Source: Malachius bipustulatus (taxonomy: Eukaryota > Arthropoda > Insecta > Coleoptera > Melyridae). From it: 64,000 nt of DNA. How positions within the stretch are numbered: position 1 is the stretch's first letter; each line of letters starts with the position of its first letter. The position numbers and the translations under genes were made by a program. The DNA is taken from contig OU342638.1 in assembly GCA_910589415.1 (NCBI GenBank), forward strand, positions 32,523,579 through 32,587,578, written 5' to 3'. This document shows, piece after piece, positions 48,156-58,379 of the stretch. The notes under the pieces were generated by a model. It saw only the letters and a program-made list of their open reading frames with translations. It ran no database searches and was not told the origin of the DNA.

Positions 48156-49280
48156 TTGGAAAAATACAAAATTTTGCAATTTTTGTTTTTATTTTTTTAT
48201 TTAATGAGCTATCAAAGCTAGCCATTTTTTACCGAAACATTATTAGAACGCACTTTAGGTAAACAAGGAATCAAAATTTTTTTTTAAATCGCTCTAGCAC
48301 TAAAAGAGGGCAAAAATTTAACTTTTTTTTATAGATGCCATATTGGATTCTTCCAAAACATTATAGTACGGCAGCCCGTTACCAAAATTTTCTGTCATCG
48401 CGCCCGAATCGAGTAAACTATTAATCGATAGTTTTTTTTAAAACTAAGAAAGTTTTTCCTGGTCGAAAAAGTCGTACAACGTTGCCGTAACCCGTCAGAG
48501 TAATTTCAGTAGGTAAAAAAGTAAACGGTAATTTTGTTACTCCGCCTGCTCCGTTCTTCATGTAATCTTATTAAAAATTTACAAAAAAACATGAATCCAT
48601 AGAGAACGGAAGTTTTTGATATTGAAATATTTCCATTGTTTAAAAAAAACATGTATAGAAAAATTGTCTGAAAAAGTTTCAGCGCCCGGTTCAAAATTTA
48701 TTTTAAATTATTGATAGGACATCCAAAAACGGTAAGTAGAGTCGAACGGACGTTTTCCGTGCTGCAATGCTACGGAGTCAGCACTATATTATATTCTGTA
48801 TGGTCCGTGCTCGTGGTACACTACACGGCGCGCGCATACAGCGGGATGGTGTGTGGCTTGGTTGTCTATAGCAATACAGCGTCTATGCTATAGTCCAATA
48901 AAGTCTAAAAAGTAGTAAAAAGTCATACGTATCGATTAAGAATACACATCCTTTTGATAGTTCGATTTATTTTGTTTCATGTACGTGTTTTTATAGTAAC
49001 CGTCCAGTTTGTCTAAACACTCCATCCCGCATAAATAAGTATACGTCAACATTGGTTTTGAATGAGAATTAAATGCACAACACAGAGGATAGAATGTCAT
49101 TACGTGAATAAATTTTATGTAATTGTCAGTGGCTCTCAAACTGACGTAAGCGGTTCAATTCATTTTTTGAATGATTCCTCCAATAATTATTACGCTCGTT
49201 CACAACTTGACAATTAACTGTTTGACATTTTTTTGGTGGCCTTAGACTTACTGAAAGGTTTCGTTTCTGTTCGATTCCAG

Positions 49281-49369
49281 ATATTGATGAAATTGACGAT
49301 GAAATCGAGGAGTCCACGGATTCAGAGAGTGATGATACTTATGAGAGCAGTTCAGAAGACGACGTTTGA
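49281..49369 (+). CDS. Candidate 3' exon encoding an acidic tail
   Basis: An acceptor with a good pyrimidine tract (GTTTCTGTTCGATTCCAG) precedes 29 codons rich in Asp, Glu and Ser ('DIDEIDDEIEESTDSESDD' then 'TYESSSEDDV') and a TGA stop. AATAAATAAA follows 33 bases later. Acidic tails of this kind occur in many nuclear and transposon proteins. I saw no upstream exon in matching phase; it lies in the unpaired centre of the foldback element, so it may be captured cargo or a relic of a transposase gene. The frame itself is open for some 19 codons 5' of the acceptor. Confidence 0.3.
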
Positions 49370-49401
49370 TTTAATATTTTTATTTTGTATTTATGAAGTT
49401 T

Positions 49402-49407
49402 AATAAA
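49402..49407 (+). terminator. Poly(A) signal AATAAA after acidic-tail exon
   Basis: AATAAATAAA 33 bp after the TGA, then an A-rich stretch near 49431. Confidence 0.35.
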
Positions 49408-50394
49408 TAAACGGGACAAAATTTCGCAAACAAAAAAAAAAAAAATCAAAAATAAAAATTTTTGATTTACTGAAAATGACTTGACACACCAATGCAAGTA
49501 TAACAATGTCCGTTAATATTTTTTTCTCACTTTTCAAGACACAAGAAATAATTTGTACCAGGAAACGGAGCAGGCGGGATAACTCGATCAGCCTTTAAAA
49601 AAAAACACATCTGAAATGCAACCCTTCATTTGCGCAACAATGAAAACGTCCGTTCTTATTTTTTTCTGTTAACGAAACATTCAAAATTATCTATGATCAG
49701 GAAAACGGAGCGGGCGCGAAAGGTTTAATTCCAAACTGTCACAAAATTTAGATTTTTAACGAACCAAAACCACTCACAACTCGGAAAATGTCAGTAACTA
49801 TATCTATCCTATTGAAATGATCATTCTTCGTAAAAATAACAAAAAAACGGACCGGGCGCGATAACTTATTTATTCCCTTAATCTTTACATATATTCAGGT
49901 GTTTTTCAACCACTTCGCAACCTTGCCTAAGTCAGTACACTTGAACTTTTCTTCTCAAAACTTCATGAATCAACCGAAAAAAACAAAAAAATTGCGGGCG
50001 GGATCAGGCGAAAATCTTGGTAACGGGCTGCCGTACTATTATAACACAAGTATGCATCTCGGTAATCAGAAAAATAAATTGCGTTCAAAAAGGTAAAAAA
50101 TCCAATATGGCGCCTATAAGAAAATCGAAAATTGACCATTGATACTTCCCCATCTGGAGAGCTAGAGCGATTTGAAGATTATTTTTGAATTCCTTGTTGA
50201 AAAGTGTCCTAATACTTAAGATTGTGAAAAAAAATTCTTATGGACGCCATATTGGATTTTTAGAAAATATCAGAACGCAAAGTGTTATAAATCTTGGTAA
50301 TCAGAAAAATAAACTGCGTTCTAAAAAAAGGGAAGAATTCCAATATGGCAAAATAGGAAAATTTTTAAAAATTCACGAAACACCACTGCTAGGA

Positions 50395-50850
50395 TCAGTG
50401 TCTACTTACAAAACCTGAAATAATTTCATAAAAACAACTACAGGGGCGGGTATGGGTATTTTAAATAAATAAAAAATTAAATAACACGATTTGCCAAAAT
50501 AGTAAAATTTTTTAAAAATTACAGAAAAACACTAGGACCAGTACCTACAAATATACACCAGGATTAGTTTCTTGCAAACAGCTACAGGAGCGGGTATTTG
50601 AAATCAAGTGATTCATCCTCATAATAAAATAAAAAAAAATCAAATTACTCAATTTGTCAAAATAGGTAAATTTTGAAAAAAATATAGAAGAACACTAAAA
50701 CCGGTACCAACAAGATGCACTAGGAATAATTTCTTGCAAACTACTACAGAGGCGGGTATTTTAAACCATGTCGTTCATCCCCATAATAAAATAAAAAATT
50801 AAATAACTTGATTTTTCAAAATAGAAAAATTGTGAAAAAATTACGAATGA
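50395..50850. repeat. ~150 bp tandem repeat, three units
   Basis: 'ctacaggggcgggtat', 'ctacaggagcgggtat' and 'ctacagaggcgggtat' near 50439, 50582 and 50743, each followed by 'aataaaataaaaaa', and by 'caaaatag' with an A/T run. Adjacent to the right arm of the foldback element. Confidence 0.75.
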
Positions 50851-50939
50851 CTACAGGTACACCGGAAAAGATTTTTTTTCTTTTTTCCCAAAGCGCTCGC
50901 TTTATATTATAAACATTGCGCTAAATAAGATTCCTATTT

Positions 50940-51400
50940 AGTCCCAATTTTTGTTTGAAAATAAATATTCAAAAAATTATGTCCAATAAGTAATAGAAAA
51001 TCAAAAAACGAAAAAAAATTAAATTTTTTCTTCATTACGATTAAATTGGCCGTTTTTGGAAGAAAAAAAGATTTTTTTTCACTGATAAGAGTGACGAGCT
51101 ATATTCTCCAAAAACATTCTTAAAAAGATAATTATTTTTTCGTCGATTAATTTCTATTTCTATTTAATGAATTCTAATTTTATTCTATTTAATGAACATC
51201 GCGCAAATGACGATTCTCGAAATTTTGATTTTTGTATAAAAATATTTAAAAAATAATGTAGAAAAAAAAGACGAAATTTAATTTTTTTTATCGTGATAAA
51301 ATTGACGATTTCGAAGAAAAACGCTTTAAAAAGTCTCTTTCGAAACATTTTCGAGCTAGTTCCCTTAGAAACCCTTGTTGTCACTGTCATCAAATAAAGG
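50940..51400. repeat. Diverged direct repeat, two ~250 bp units
   Basis: 'aaattaaattttttcttcat' .. 'cgattaaattggccgttttt' (about 51008-51058) parallels 'aaatttaattttttttatcg' .. 'gataaaattgacgattt' (about 51264-51312); both continue with 'gaagaaaaa' and a 'gacgagct' / 'cgagctag' block. Confidence 0.5.
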
Positions 51401-51672
51401 TTTTAGAAAAATTGAGTGGCCTAGATTTTGGGGATTTTGAGAGTTCGAACTGGCTAAATTTGACTAACTTCTACGCCACTGGAATAAATACGATTTTGAT
51501 AAGCGCTTTAAAACCACCCATGTTTTCTACACCAAGAAGGTAGGTACTTTATAGGTTAGCAGCTCTAAAGTGAACCGTTTCCGAAAAACATGTCATTTTA
51601 TGGAAGAAAACAATTAATTTTAATAATAATATTTTACTTACCTACTTTAATTTCTTCAGAAAAATTGTAATG

Positions 51673-51677
51673 CCTAC
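51673..51677. other. 5 bp target-site duplication, left
   Basis: CCTAC directly before the 5' LTR; its partner is at 58931-58935. Five bases is the usual BEL/Pao duplication length. Confidence 0.9.
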
Positions 51678-52228
51678 TGTTTCGTCCTTGGCGAATAATC
51701 GATTCGTATTCTCTAAGACACCACCGTTTCCTACCCCTTCCTATCCCTTTACACATCGGGAAGAAGGAAAAAGGACACCTGACCGGAGAGACAACACGAA
51801 GAGTCGAGGTTTAACATCGAGAGAGGAAAGAGCCCGACATAGTGCCGTTCGTACCAGACTCGTCGATGCTGGTGTTACGGGAACGGGATACCTAGTTCTT
51901 TAATTAAATAAGGAAGCGGTATAAAGTAGTGGAACAATCGTGGGTATAGTGGAGCAAAGTGAACAATAATAATAGTTACAACATCTCGCAAATTAAAACA
52001 AGTGCCCCTTTAGTCGGACAAGACACAAGGTCAGTAATTTCGATAATTATTAATTAATTGTGTTCCTGTCAATCATTGGCAATTATAGCCTGGTCCTTCC
52101 CTAAATTTTGATCCTGTCACCGTGGCGATTCGTCATTACCATCGCGGCATCGAGCCGCATTAATTTAGCCCCTTTCAGGATCGAATCGCGTCGTTAATAT
52201 TTTTAGGCTCTTTGACGCGGAGTTAACA
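51678..52228 (+). repeat. 5' LTR (551 bp)
   Basis: TG...CA ended. 'gcggtataaagtagtggaac' near 51916 supplies a TATAAA candidate. It contains a 76-codon frame also present in the 3' LTR, which I regard as incidental. Confidence 0.95.
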
Positions 52229-52234
52229 TTTTTT

Positions 52235-52252
52235 TGGTCCCTCCGTAGTCGG
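52235..52252 (+). other. Primer binding site candidate
   Basis: Six T's after the LTR comes TGGTCCCTCCGTAGTCGG. It opens with the TGG expected to pair with a tRNA CCA end. I could not assign the tRNA with confidence. Confidence 0.5.
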
Positions 52253-52507
52253 ATAGGAAAGCTCGTGGAAATATAGTTCATTAATTGGTTGCATCATTTG
52301 TTTGAAATTAGTTTCTCACTCACTGTGTTAAGGTAGCCTGTTTGTAGGTCAAAGGATTCGAAATAGTCGATCCAAAGGACGCCAGACGGCATTTTCACCC
52401 ATTCCACTAATTTTACTCCATTCTCACCTCACTCCACTTCTTCGTTCGTTGCAGGTGTTCGTTTTAAAAACCTCTGTAATAGTTGAAATATTTTCTCTCT
52501 GAATTCG

Positions 52508-52935
52508 CAGGGCAGAATATTGATTTTTGCATTCACGGTATACTGGGTACACTCGGTATCTTAAGTATTGTTTTTGGTGAATTCGAATTCAATAATTTAT
52601 TTTCAACTCGATATTAAATAAGTAACTTTCACTTGGTTAGGTACTTATTTTTGGTATTGCTCATCGTTCGTTGTTGTTGTATTTTTACAGGTTTTTAACG
52701 AATAACCCTTTTTCGTTGTTACAGGGAAAATATTGATTTTTGTATTCACGGTATACCTACTGGGTACACTCGGTATCTCAAGTATTGTTTTTTGGTGAAT
52801 TTCAAAGTCAATTTATTTTCAACTCGTTTTTAAATAAGTAACCTTCACTTGGTTAGGTACTTATTTTTAGTTATTGTTCGTATTTCGTTGTCGTTGTATT
52901 TTTACAGGTGTAAAAAATAACCCTTATTCGTTTAT
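52508..52935 (+). repeat. ~213 bp tandem duplication in the retrotransposon leader
   Basis: Two units (about 52508-52721 and 52722-52935) share 'aatattgatttttg', 'attcacggtatac', 'tgggtacactcggtatct', 'aagtattgttttt', 'tttattttcaactcg', 'cttggttaggtacttattt' and 'gttgtatttttacaggt'. They differ by scattered substitutions and small indels, so the duplication predates this insertion. Both units end in a splice-acceptor-like 'tatttttacagg'. Confidence 0.85.
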
Positions 52936-52968
52936 TGCTTTAGTGTTTTGTTGATACTCTTTAGCAAA

Positions 52969-55900
52969 ATGTCCAACACTTTGGTCGGAGCAAACGCTTC
53001 TGTTTCGAAGTTTTTGACTCGTTTGAACTCGATTCTGACAGTAGTTTCAGCACCCATTGATGAAAAGTCGCGTTTTATTGTCCTGGCTGCATGCGACAGC
53101 GCTTCAGATTTGTACAATCAGGTGCAGGAGGTTGATAGAAATATCCTGATTACGGTTGAGTCGGCAGATAAGAGTGCTTTGGTCGTAGATGTGTCATCGG
53201 AGATTTGGAAATCATACTCGGGACTACTTATCGAAGTTGATTCGGTTTATTTTCAGATTAGAGCGGTTCAATTGTCGTTGGAATCGACTCAGGATACGGT
53301 GGTGAAATCACGTCATGGTTCGAGTGAATCGTTAAATAGTCGACAGTCTGGTGCTCCCGCGCTACCCCCCTCTGCAAGTTCACATGTGAAATTGCCTCGT
53401 ATCGGTATACCTACTTTTGATGGTTCGTTGAGGATGTGGTCGGTTTATTATGATTTGTTTAGGACTTTGATTCATTCGAATGATTCGTTAGCTCCAATTG
53501 AGAAGTTCCAGTATTTAGTTTCGACTTTGTCAAAGGAACCTCTTACCCTTGTCAAACATTTACCACTGACAGATGACAATTATGTGATAGCTTTCGATAC
53601 TCTTGTCCAAAGGTATCAGAATGAGCGAGTACTTGCGACGTGTTATTGGCAGGCGATTTGTAATGCTCCCAAAATAACGGATTCTGATTCCTCACAATCG
53701 CTTCGTGAATTGTTGAATACCTTTTCAGAAAATATTACAGCTTTGGGTCAGGTCTCAGGCGTCTCTCTCTGGGATTTCACTTTGTTCAACTGGTTGCTAC
53801 AGAAATTGGATAACGCTACTCGAAAGCGTTTCGAACTCCAATTTGCATCTGAAGAGTTTCCATCATATCAGGATTTGCACAAGTTTTTGTCGTCACAGTG
53901 TCGTGCATTAGAATCATCTTTGGGGAATGACCTATCTCCGTCTGCAGTCGTTGGTAAGCGGAGTAGCGTCAAGTCTGGTGGAAAAGTGGAATCGAGGAAT
54001 TCACATGCATTTTTGTCAACGTCGAGTGCGTCTTCATCGAAGCAGTCGTGCTTCCATTGTAATGGAGAACACCCGATCTCGAATTGTCGTTCTTTTTTGA
54101 AGTTGGACCCGCGCAAGCGTTTTGAGGCTGTGAAGGCAGCGCGCTTGTGCCTAAATTGTTTTGGCCCTTCACACTTGGTGAAGCAGTGCCCCTCTTCTCA
54201 TTCGTGTAAGGAGTGTGCAGGTCGGCACCACTCTTTATTACATTTCGTTAAACTTAGTAATTCGGATGGAGCAGCTTCTCATCGAGTTGAGCCGCCTCCA
54301 GTCGCATCCACGGTTGCCATGTCTTCTCTCCCATCCTTTCAGGATGTTCGTTCTCGTTCTCGTAGCAATACTACGGTTCTTTTAGCAACCGCATGTATTG
54401 AAGTTCAAGACAAGTGGGGCAACTATCAAGTGGTTCGTTCTTTAATTGACTCTGGCAGTCAGTCGTCTTTTATTACTGATCGGTGCCGCAAGCGTTTGGG
54501 CTTGCACTTGAATCGATCATCAACACCTATTTCTTGTTTGGGTCACGTGACCTTGGGATCGGCCCAGGGATCATCTGATTGCATTATTCGTCCCGTTGGG
54601 GTACCATCACCTACTTTTAAAGTAAGTACTTTGGTCTTGCCCAATATTTGTGGAAAACTTCCCAGTGTTGACATTTCGCCATCGAAGGCGCTTGATAATT
54701 TGAAGTTAGCGGATCCTAATTGGTACACGCCTGGTTCTGTCGATGTTTTGCTAGGAGCTGACATCTTTCCCAATATTGTTCATGGTGGTTATTTGTCGGG
54801 CAGTGATAACTGTCCAGCCGCAATGAACACGACGTTTGGTTGGGTTCTTTTGGGAACCATTTCGTCGAAGGTTGCGGGCGAGGTTCAAGCTTGTTTTGCG
54901 TCGGTAGATTCGACCCTTGAAGAGACTCTTAAGGCATTTTGGAGAGTTGAGGAGGTGCCTTCAGTTGAGGTTTGCTCTAATGAGGAACAAGAGGCTGAGT
55001 CGTTGTTCGTTGAGTCTCATTATCGAGAAGAATCAGGTCGTTTTGGGGTATTGTTGCCATTTAAGGATAGCAAAGAGTTGCCTATCTTTAATGATTCGTT
55101 GAATGTCGCAGATCGTCGTTTGCTCGCTTTGGAGAGACGATTGTCGAGGTTGCCTCACATTAGAGACATGTATGTAGAGTTTATGAAAGATTATTTGGAG
55201 GCTGGGCACATGTCGTTGGTGCCATTGGAGTCGGAATCTGCAAACTCTTATTACATTCCGCATCATTGCGTTTTTAAAGACCCTGGTGTTTCGATGTCTT
55301 CTGATGTGTCTTCGCTCGCCCCAGTATCGTCGAAAATTCGTGTCGTGTTCGACGCCTCGGCCAAAGCATCGAACAATCTTTCGTTAAATGATACCTTGTT
55401 GATTGGTCCGAAGTTGCAAAATGACATCACTAGTGTTTTGCTTCGTTTTCGAGAGAACAAATTCGTGTTCACTTGTGACATTAGGCAGATGTATCGGCAA
55501 ATTTTAGTTGGAGATTCACATCGACAGTATCAATTAATTCGTTGGCGTTTTTCAGAAAAGGATCCTATTCGAAGTTACAAATTGAACACTGTAACTTATG
55601 GTGTTTCGTCCTCGCCATATTTGGCCATTAGGTGCTTGTTACAATTAGCTCAAGAAAATTCTGAGAAGTTTCCTCTCGCTTCGAAAGCCATTCGTCTCGG
55701 GCTTTATGTCGATGATTTTGCCATTGGGGCAAATCAAATCGAGGAAACCTTGGAGTTGAGAAATCAGCTCATTTCGCTATTGCAATTGGGACAATTTGAG
55801 TTGCGGAAATGGTCTGCTAACAATCCACAATTGCTTCAGGATCTGCCGGTTGAACATTGTCAACAGCAGTCATCCAACTTTGATTCGGAATCGGACTTTT

Positions 55901-58236
55901 CGGTGAAAATTCTTGGCCTTCAGTGGCAATCGGCTACTGATTCGTTTTCGTTCATGGTTAAGTCCATAGATTCACCTTGTACTAAGAGAAGCATTCTCTC
56001 AGAAGTCGCTAAGATCTATGACCCGTTGGGTTTCTTGTGCCCATTGACCTTTATGGCAAAACGAGTCATTCAACATTTGTGGTATCTCGGGCTGGATTGG
56101 GATGAAGATCCACCAGCTGATGTTGTCGAAAAGTGGAATCGATATAAGTCCACTCTTCATGTTTTATCCAAGTTGACAATCCCTAGGTGCTTGGTTCCCG
56201 AAGGATCTTTCGTGTCGTGTCAACTGCACGCATTTTGTGATGCGTCGACTGCAGGTTATGCGGGTGTGGTGTATTATCGTTTCGAGGACGCCGATGGCAA
56301 TGTGCAGGTTCGTTTCGTTACTGCCAAGTCTCGTGTTGCTCCGCTCAAACCACTCTCCGTTCCACGGCTGGAATTGTGTGCCGCAGTCTTACTATCAGAT
56401 CTCGTTTCGTTCGTCCTTGAACAAGGTCCTCAATCCATTGTTGTTGATAAGGTTTTCGCTTGGAGTGACTCTTCGGTCGCTCTATCCTGGATCAAGTCGT
56501 CTCCACATCGGTGGAAGACTTTTGTTTCGAATCGTGTCGTCCACATTCAGGATCGAATTCCTCCGGATTGTTGGAATCATGTACGTTCAGGTGACAACCC
56601 AGCGGACGTCGCGTCTCGGGGCTTGTTACCAGAGGAGTTAGTCGGGGCTTCCGCATGGTGGGCGGGGCCTGAATTCCTCAGATTGCCGCTGGAATCTTGG
56701 CCAGCACTCTTTCCCATTGCTCCCACTTCTGATGTTGAACTGGAGAAAAGGAATATTGTTTTGTTCGCTACGATAGAGATTTCGGATGTCGATGTTTTGT
56801 TGAAAAGATTTTCTTCTTTGAGGAAAATTCAGGGTATTATCGCTCGTTGTTTTCGTTTCACTAACAATTGTCGTGCTGTCAATAGGACCACTGGTGCATT
56901 GAGTGTCTCTGAGTTGCATGCTGCTCTCATGCACATTGTTAGAATTGTTCAATCTTCGGTCTTCTCTTCGGAATTGGAGAAAATTCGCTCTGGTAAACCA
57001 TGTGCCAAGTACTTGCAGTCATTGTCGCCCTTTATTGATGATTTCGGTATTTTGCGAGTCGGGGGTCGACTGTTGCATTCGGGTTTAGCATTCGACGCTA
57101 AATATCCCGCATTGTTGCCAGGAAGGCATAGGTTGGTTGAACTTTTGATTGATCAGATACATCGAGGTAATTTGCACCCAGGAGTGAACACTACTCATTA
57201 TCTCCTTCAACAAAATTTTTGGATCCTGTCTGCTCGTAGGGTCATTCGTAGTTATTTGTCGAAATGCAATCGTTGCTTTCGCACTCGTCCCCTCTCGTTG
57301 GAGCCTCCCATGGGGAATTTACCTGTCGCTCGTGTCTCCCAATTGAAGCCTTTTAGTTGTGTCGGGGTCGATTATGGGGGACCCTTTCCTATTGTCTTGT
57401 CGAGGTATAGGGGTGTCAAAACTTCTAAAGCCTATTTATGTTTGTTCGTATGTTTCGCGACTCGCGCGATTCATCTCGAAATCGCTTCTGATTTATCGTC
57501 AGAGACTTTCCTGGCAGCTCTTAGGAGGTTTGTCGCTCGCCGCGGTCGCTGTAGTGACATCTACAGTGACTGTGGAACCAATTTCGTCGGAGCTAACAAG
57601 GAGCTCAACTCAAATTTGAAAATCGCCGCAGAAGGGGAAGGTATTCGATGGCACTTCAATCCACCCTCAGCTCCACACTTCGGTGGACTGTGGGAGAGCG
57701 GTGTTAAGTCCGTCAAAACACACATGGCCCGTGTTATTGGTGGTCAAATTTTGACTTATGAGGAGCTGAACACCTTCATCGTTCAGATCGAGGCCGTCTT
57801 GAATTCGCGCCCCCTTTGCCCCATTAGTAGCGACCCCAACGATCTATCCGCGTTGACCCCTGGTCATTTTCTGACCTTGGAACCTCTGTCGTCGGTGCCG
57901 GATGTGAACTTGTCACATCTGAAGATTTCTCGTCTTTCTCGTTGGCAATTGGTGCAACGGATGCAACGTGATTTTTGGACACGTTGGAGGGCTGAATATC
58001 TTCATAATTTCCACCAGAGGAGTAAATGGTCGAAAACCCATTTGTTTGAGTCAACGGATATCGGTTCGTTGGTGTTGATAAAGGATGAATTGTTGTCTCC
58101 TTTGAAATGGGCTCTAGGAAGAATTGTTTCTCTGCACCCTGGTGCGGATGGTGTCGCCAGGGTTGCCTCGGTTCGTACGACCAGAGGTCTTTGTAAACGA
58201 CCTCTGGTCAAACTTTGCCCGTTACCTAACCAGTAA
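52969..58236 (+). CDS. gag-pol: BEL/Pao Gag-Pol polyprotein (1,755 aa)
   Basis: The structural and enzymatic polyprotein of the retrotransposon in one uninterrupted frame. I start at ATG 52969 (aaaATGt, good context); the frame is open a little upstream but without an ATG. In order: an N-terminal Gag region (to about residue 350); zinc knuckles at about 361 (C-x2-C-x3-H-x4-C), 394 (C-x2-C-x4-H-x4-C) and a CCHH variant at 413; aspartic protease with the DSG triad at 494-496; reverse transcriptase with the 'TCDIRQMYRQI' aspartate at 837 and 'YVDD' at 913-916; RNase H with 'FCDAS' at D1091, 'WSDSS' and 'NPADVASRG'; integrase with an H2C2 finger beginning at about H1398 and a DDE triad at D1468, D1534 and E1576; then a C-terminal domain of the kind found in BEL integrases ('LVLIKDELL'). 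Absence of a gag/pol frameshift is normal for this group. No stops or missing catalytic residues seen. Confidence 0.97.
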   Translation: MSNTLVGANASVSKFLTRLNSILTVVSAPIDEKSRFIVLAACDSASDLYNQVQEVDRNILITVESADKSALVVDVSSEIWKSYSGLLIEVDSVYFQIRAVQLSLESTQDTVVKSRHGSSESLNSRQSGAPALPPSASSHVKLPRIGIPTFDGSLRMWSVYYDLFRTLIHSNDSLAPIEKFQYLVSTLSKEPLTLVKHLPLTDDNYVIAFDTLVQRYQNERVLATCYWQAICNAPKITDSDSSQSLRELLNTFSENITALGQVSGVSLWDFTLFNWLLQKLDNATRKRFELQFASEEFPSYQDLHKFLSSQCRALESSLGNDLSPSAVVGKRSSVKSGGKVESRNSHAFLSTSSASSSKQSCFHCNGEHPISNCRSFLKLDPRKRFEAVKAARLCLNCFGPSHLVKQCPSSHSCKECAGRHHSLLHFVKLSNSDGAASHRVEPPPVASTVAMSSLPSFQDVRSRSRSNTTVLLATACIEVQDKWGNYQVVRSLIDSGSQSSFITDRCRKRLGLHLNRSSTPISCLGHVTLGSAQGSSDCIIRPVGVPSPTFKVSTLVLPNICGKLPSVDISPSKALDNLKLADPNWYTPGSVDVLLGADIFPNIVHGGYLSGSDNCPAAMNTTFGWVLLGTISSKVAGEVQACFASVDSTLEETLKAFWRVEEVPSVEVCSNEEQEAESLFVESHYREESGRFGVLLPFKDSKELPIFNDSLNVADRRLLALERRLSRLPHIRDMYVEFMKDYLEAGHMSLVPLESESANSYYIPHHCVFKDPGVSMSSDVSSLAPVSSKIRVVFDASAKASNNLSLNDTLLIGPKLQNDITSVLLRFRENKFVFTCDIRQMYRQILVGDSHRQYQLIRWRFSEKDPIRSYKLNTVTYGVSSSPYLAIRCLLQLAQENSEKFPLASKAIRLGLYVDDFAIGANQIEETLELRNQLISLLQLGQFELRKWSANNPQLLQDLPVEHCQQQSSNFDSESDFSVKILGLQWQSATDSFSFMVKSIDSPCTKRSILSEVAKIYDPLGFLCPLTFMAKRVIQHLWYLGLDWDEDPPADVVEKWNRYKSTLHVLSKLTIPRCLVPEGSFVSCQLHAFCDASTAGYAGVVYYRFEDADGNVQVRFVTAKSRVAPLKPLSVPRLELCAAVLLSDLVSFVLEQGPQSIVVDKVFAWSDSSVALSWIKSSPHRWKTFVSNRVVHIQDRIPPDCWNHVRSGDNPADVASRGLLPEELVGASAWWAGPEFLRLPLESWPALFPIAPTSDVELEKRNIVLFATIEISDVDVLLKRFSSLRKIQGIIARCFRFTNNCRAVNRTTGALSVSELHAALMHIVRIVQSSVFSSELEKIRSGKPCAKYLQSLSPFIDDFGILRVGGRLLHSGLAFDAKYPALLPGRHRLVELLIDQIHRGNLHPGVNTTHYLLQQNFWILSARRVIRSYLSKCNRCFRTRPLSLEPPMGNLPVARVSQLKPFSCVGVDYGGPFPIVLSRYRGVKTSKAYLCLFVCFATRAIHLEIASDLSSETFLAALRRFVARRGRCSDIYSDCGTNFVGANKELNSNLKIAAEGEGIRWHFNPPSAPHFGGLWESGVKSVKTHMARVIGGQILTYEELNTFIVQIEAVLNSRPLCPISSDPNDLSALTPGHFLTLEPLSSVPDVNLSHLKISRLSRWQLVQRMQRDFWTRWRAEYLHNFHQRSKWSKTHLFESTDIGSLVLIKDELLSPLKWALGRIVSLHPGADGVARVASVRTTRGLCKRPLVKLCPLPNQ

Positions 58237-58259
58237 CGGACTCAGGGAATTTCGTCCCT

Positions 58260-58330
58260 GACTTGTCGTTTCGTTTCGTTTCGTTTTTGTTATTGTCGTT
58301 AGTTTCGTTTTCGTTAGTTTCGCTTTTGGT
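58260..58330 (+). repeat. TTTCG-rich 3' untranslated stretch
   Basis: Imperfect 'tttcg' units between the Gag-Pol stop and the 3' LTR, followed by a purine-tending 'ggtgggcggta' just before the LTR that could serve as the polypurine primer, though it is weak. Confidence 0.5.
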
Positions 58331-58379
58331 TCAATTTTCTGATAGCGGAAAATTCCTCCGGTAATTTTGGTGGGCGGTA

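Larger units (their letters stand above)
48160..50380. mobile_element. Large foldback element, ~2.2 kb
   Basis: Inverted pairs nest outside to inside: 'agaacgcactt' (48247) with 'ctgcgttct' (50307); 'aaatcgctctagc' (48285) with 'gctagagcgattt' (50161); 'gccatattggat' (48338) with 'atccaatatggc' (50100); 'tacggcagcccgttacc' (48367) with 'ggtaacgggctgccgta' (50020); 'ccgcctgctccgtt' (48542) with 'aacggagcaggcgg' (49564). The right arm is longer because the 'aacggagcgggcgcg' segment is repeated (near 49565, 49693 and 49845). The unpaired centre (about 48700-49550) is CpG-richer and includes a possible exon. Exact borders were not resolved. Confidence 0.7.

Noticed and set aside
47139..49369. Joining the exon candidates at 47139-47412 and 49281-49369 into one gene
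   Set aside because: Phases do not match; direct joining gives an immediate TGA.
51670..51903. 71-77 codon frame at the start of each LTR
   Set aside because: Present in both LTRs simply because they are identical; overlaps promoter and R-region sequences, no family match.
52948..52968. Seven extra N-terminal codons on the BEL Gag-Pol
   Set aside because: They begin at TTG, which is not a normal start in an animal mRNA; ATG 52969 has good context.
53868..58054. Minus-strand and alternate-frame ORFs inside Gag-Pol
   Set aside because: Shadows of the 1,755-codon frame.
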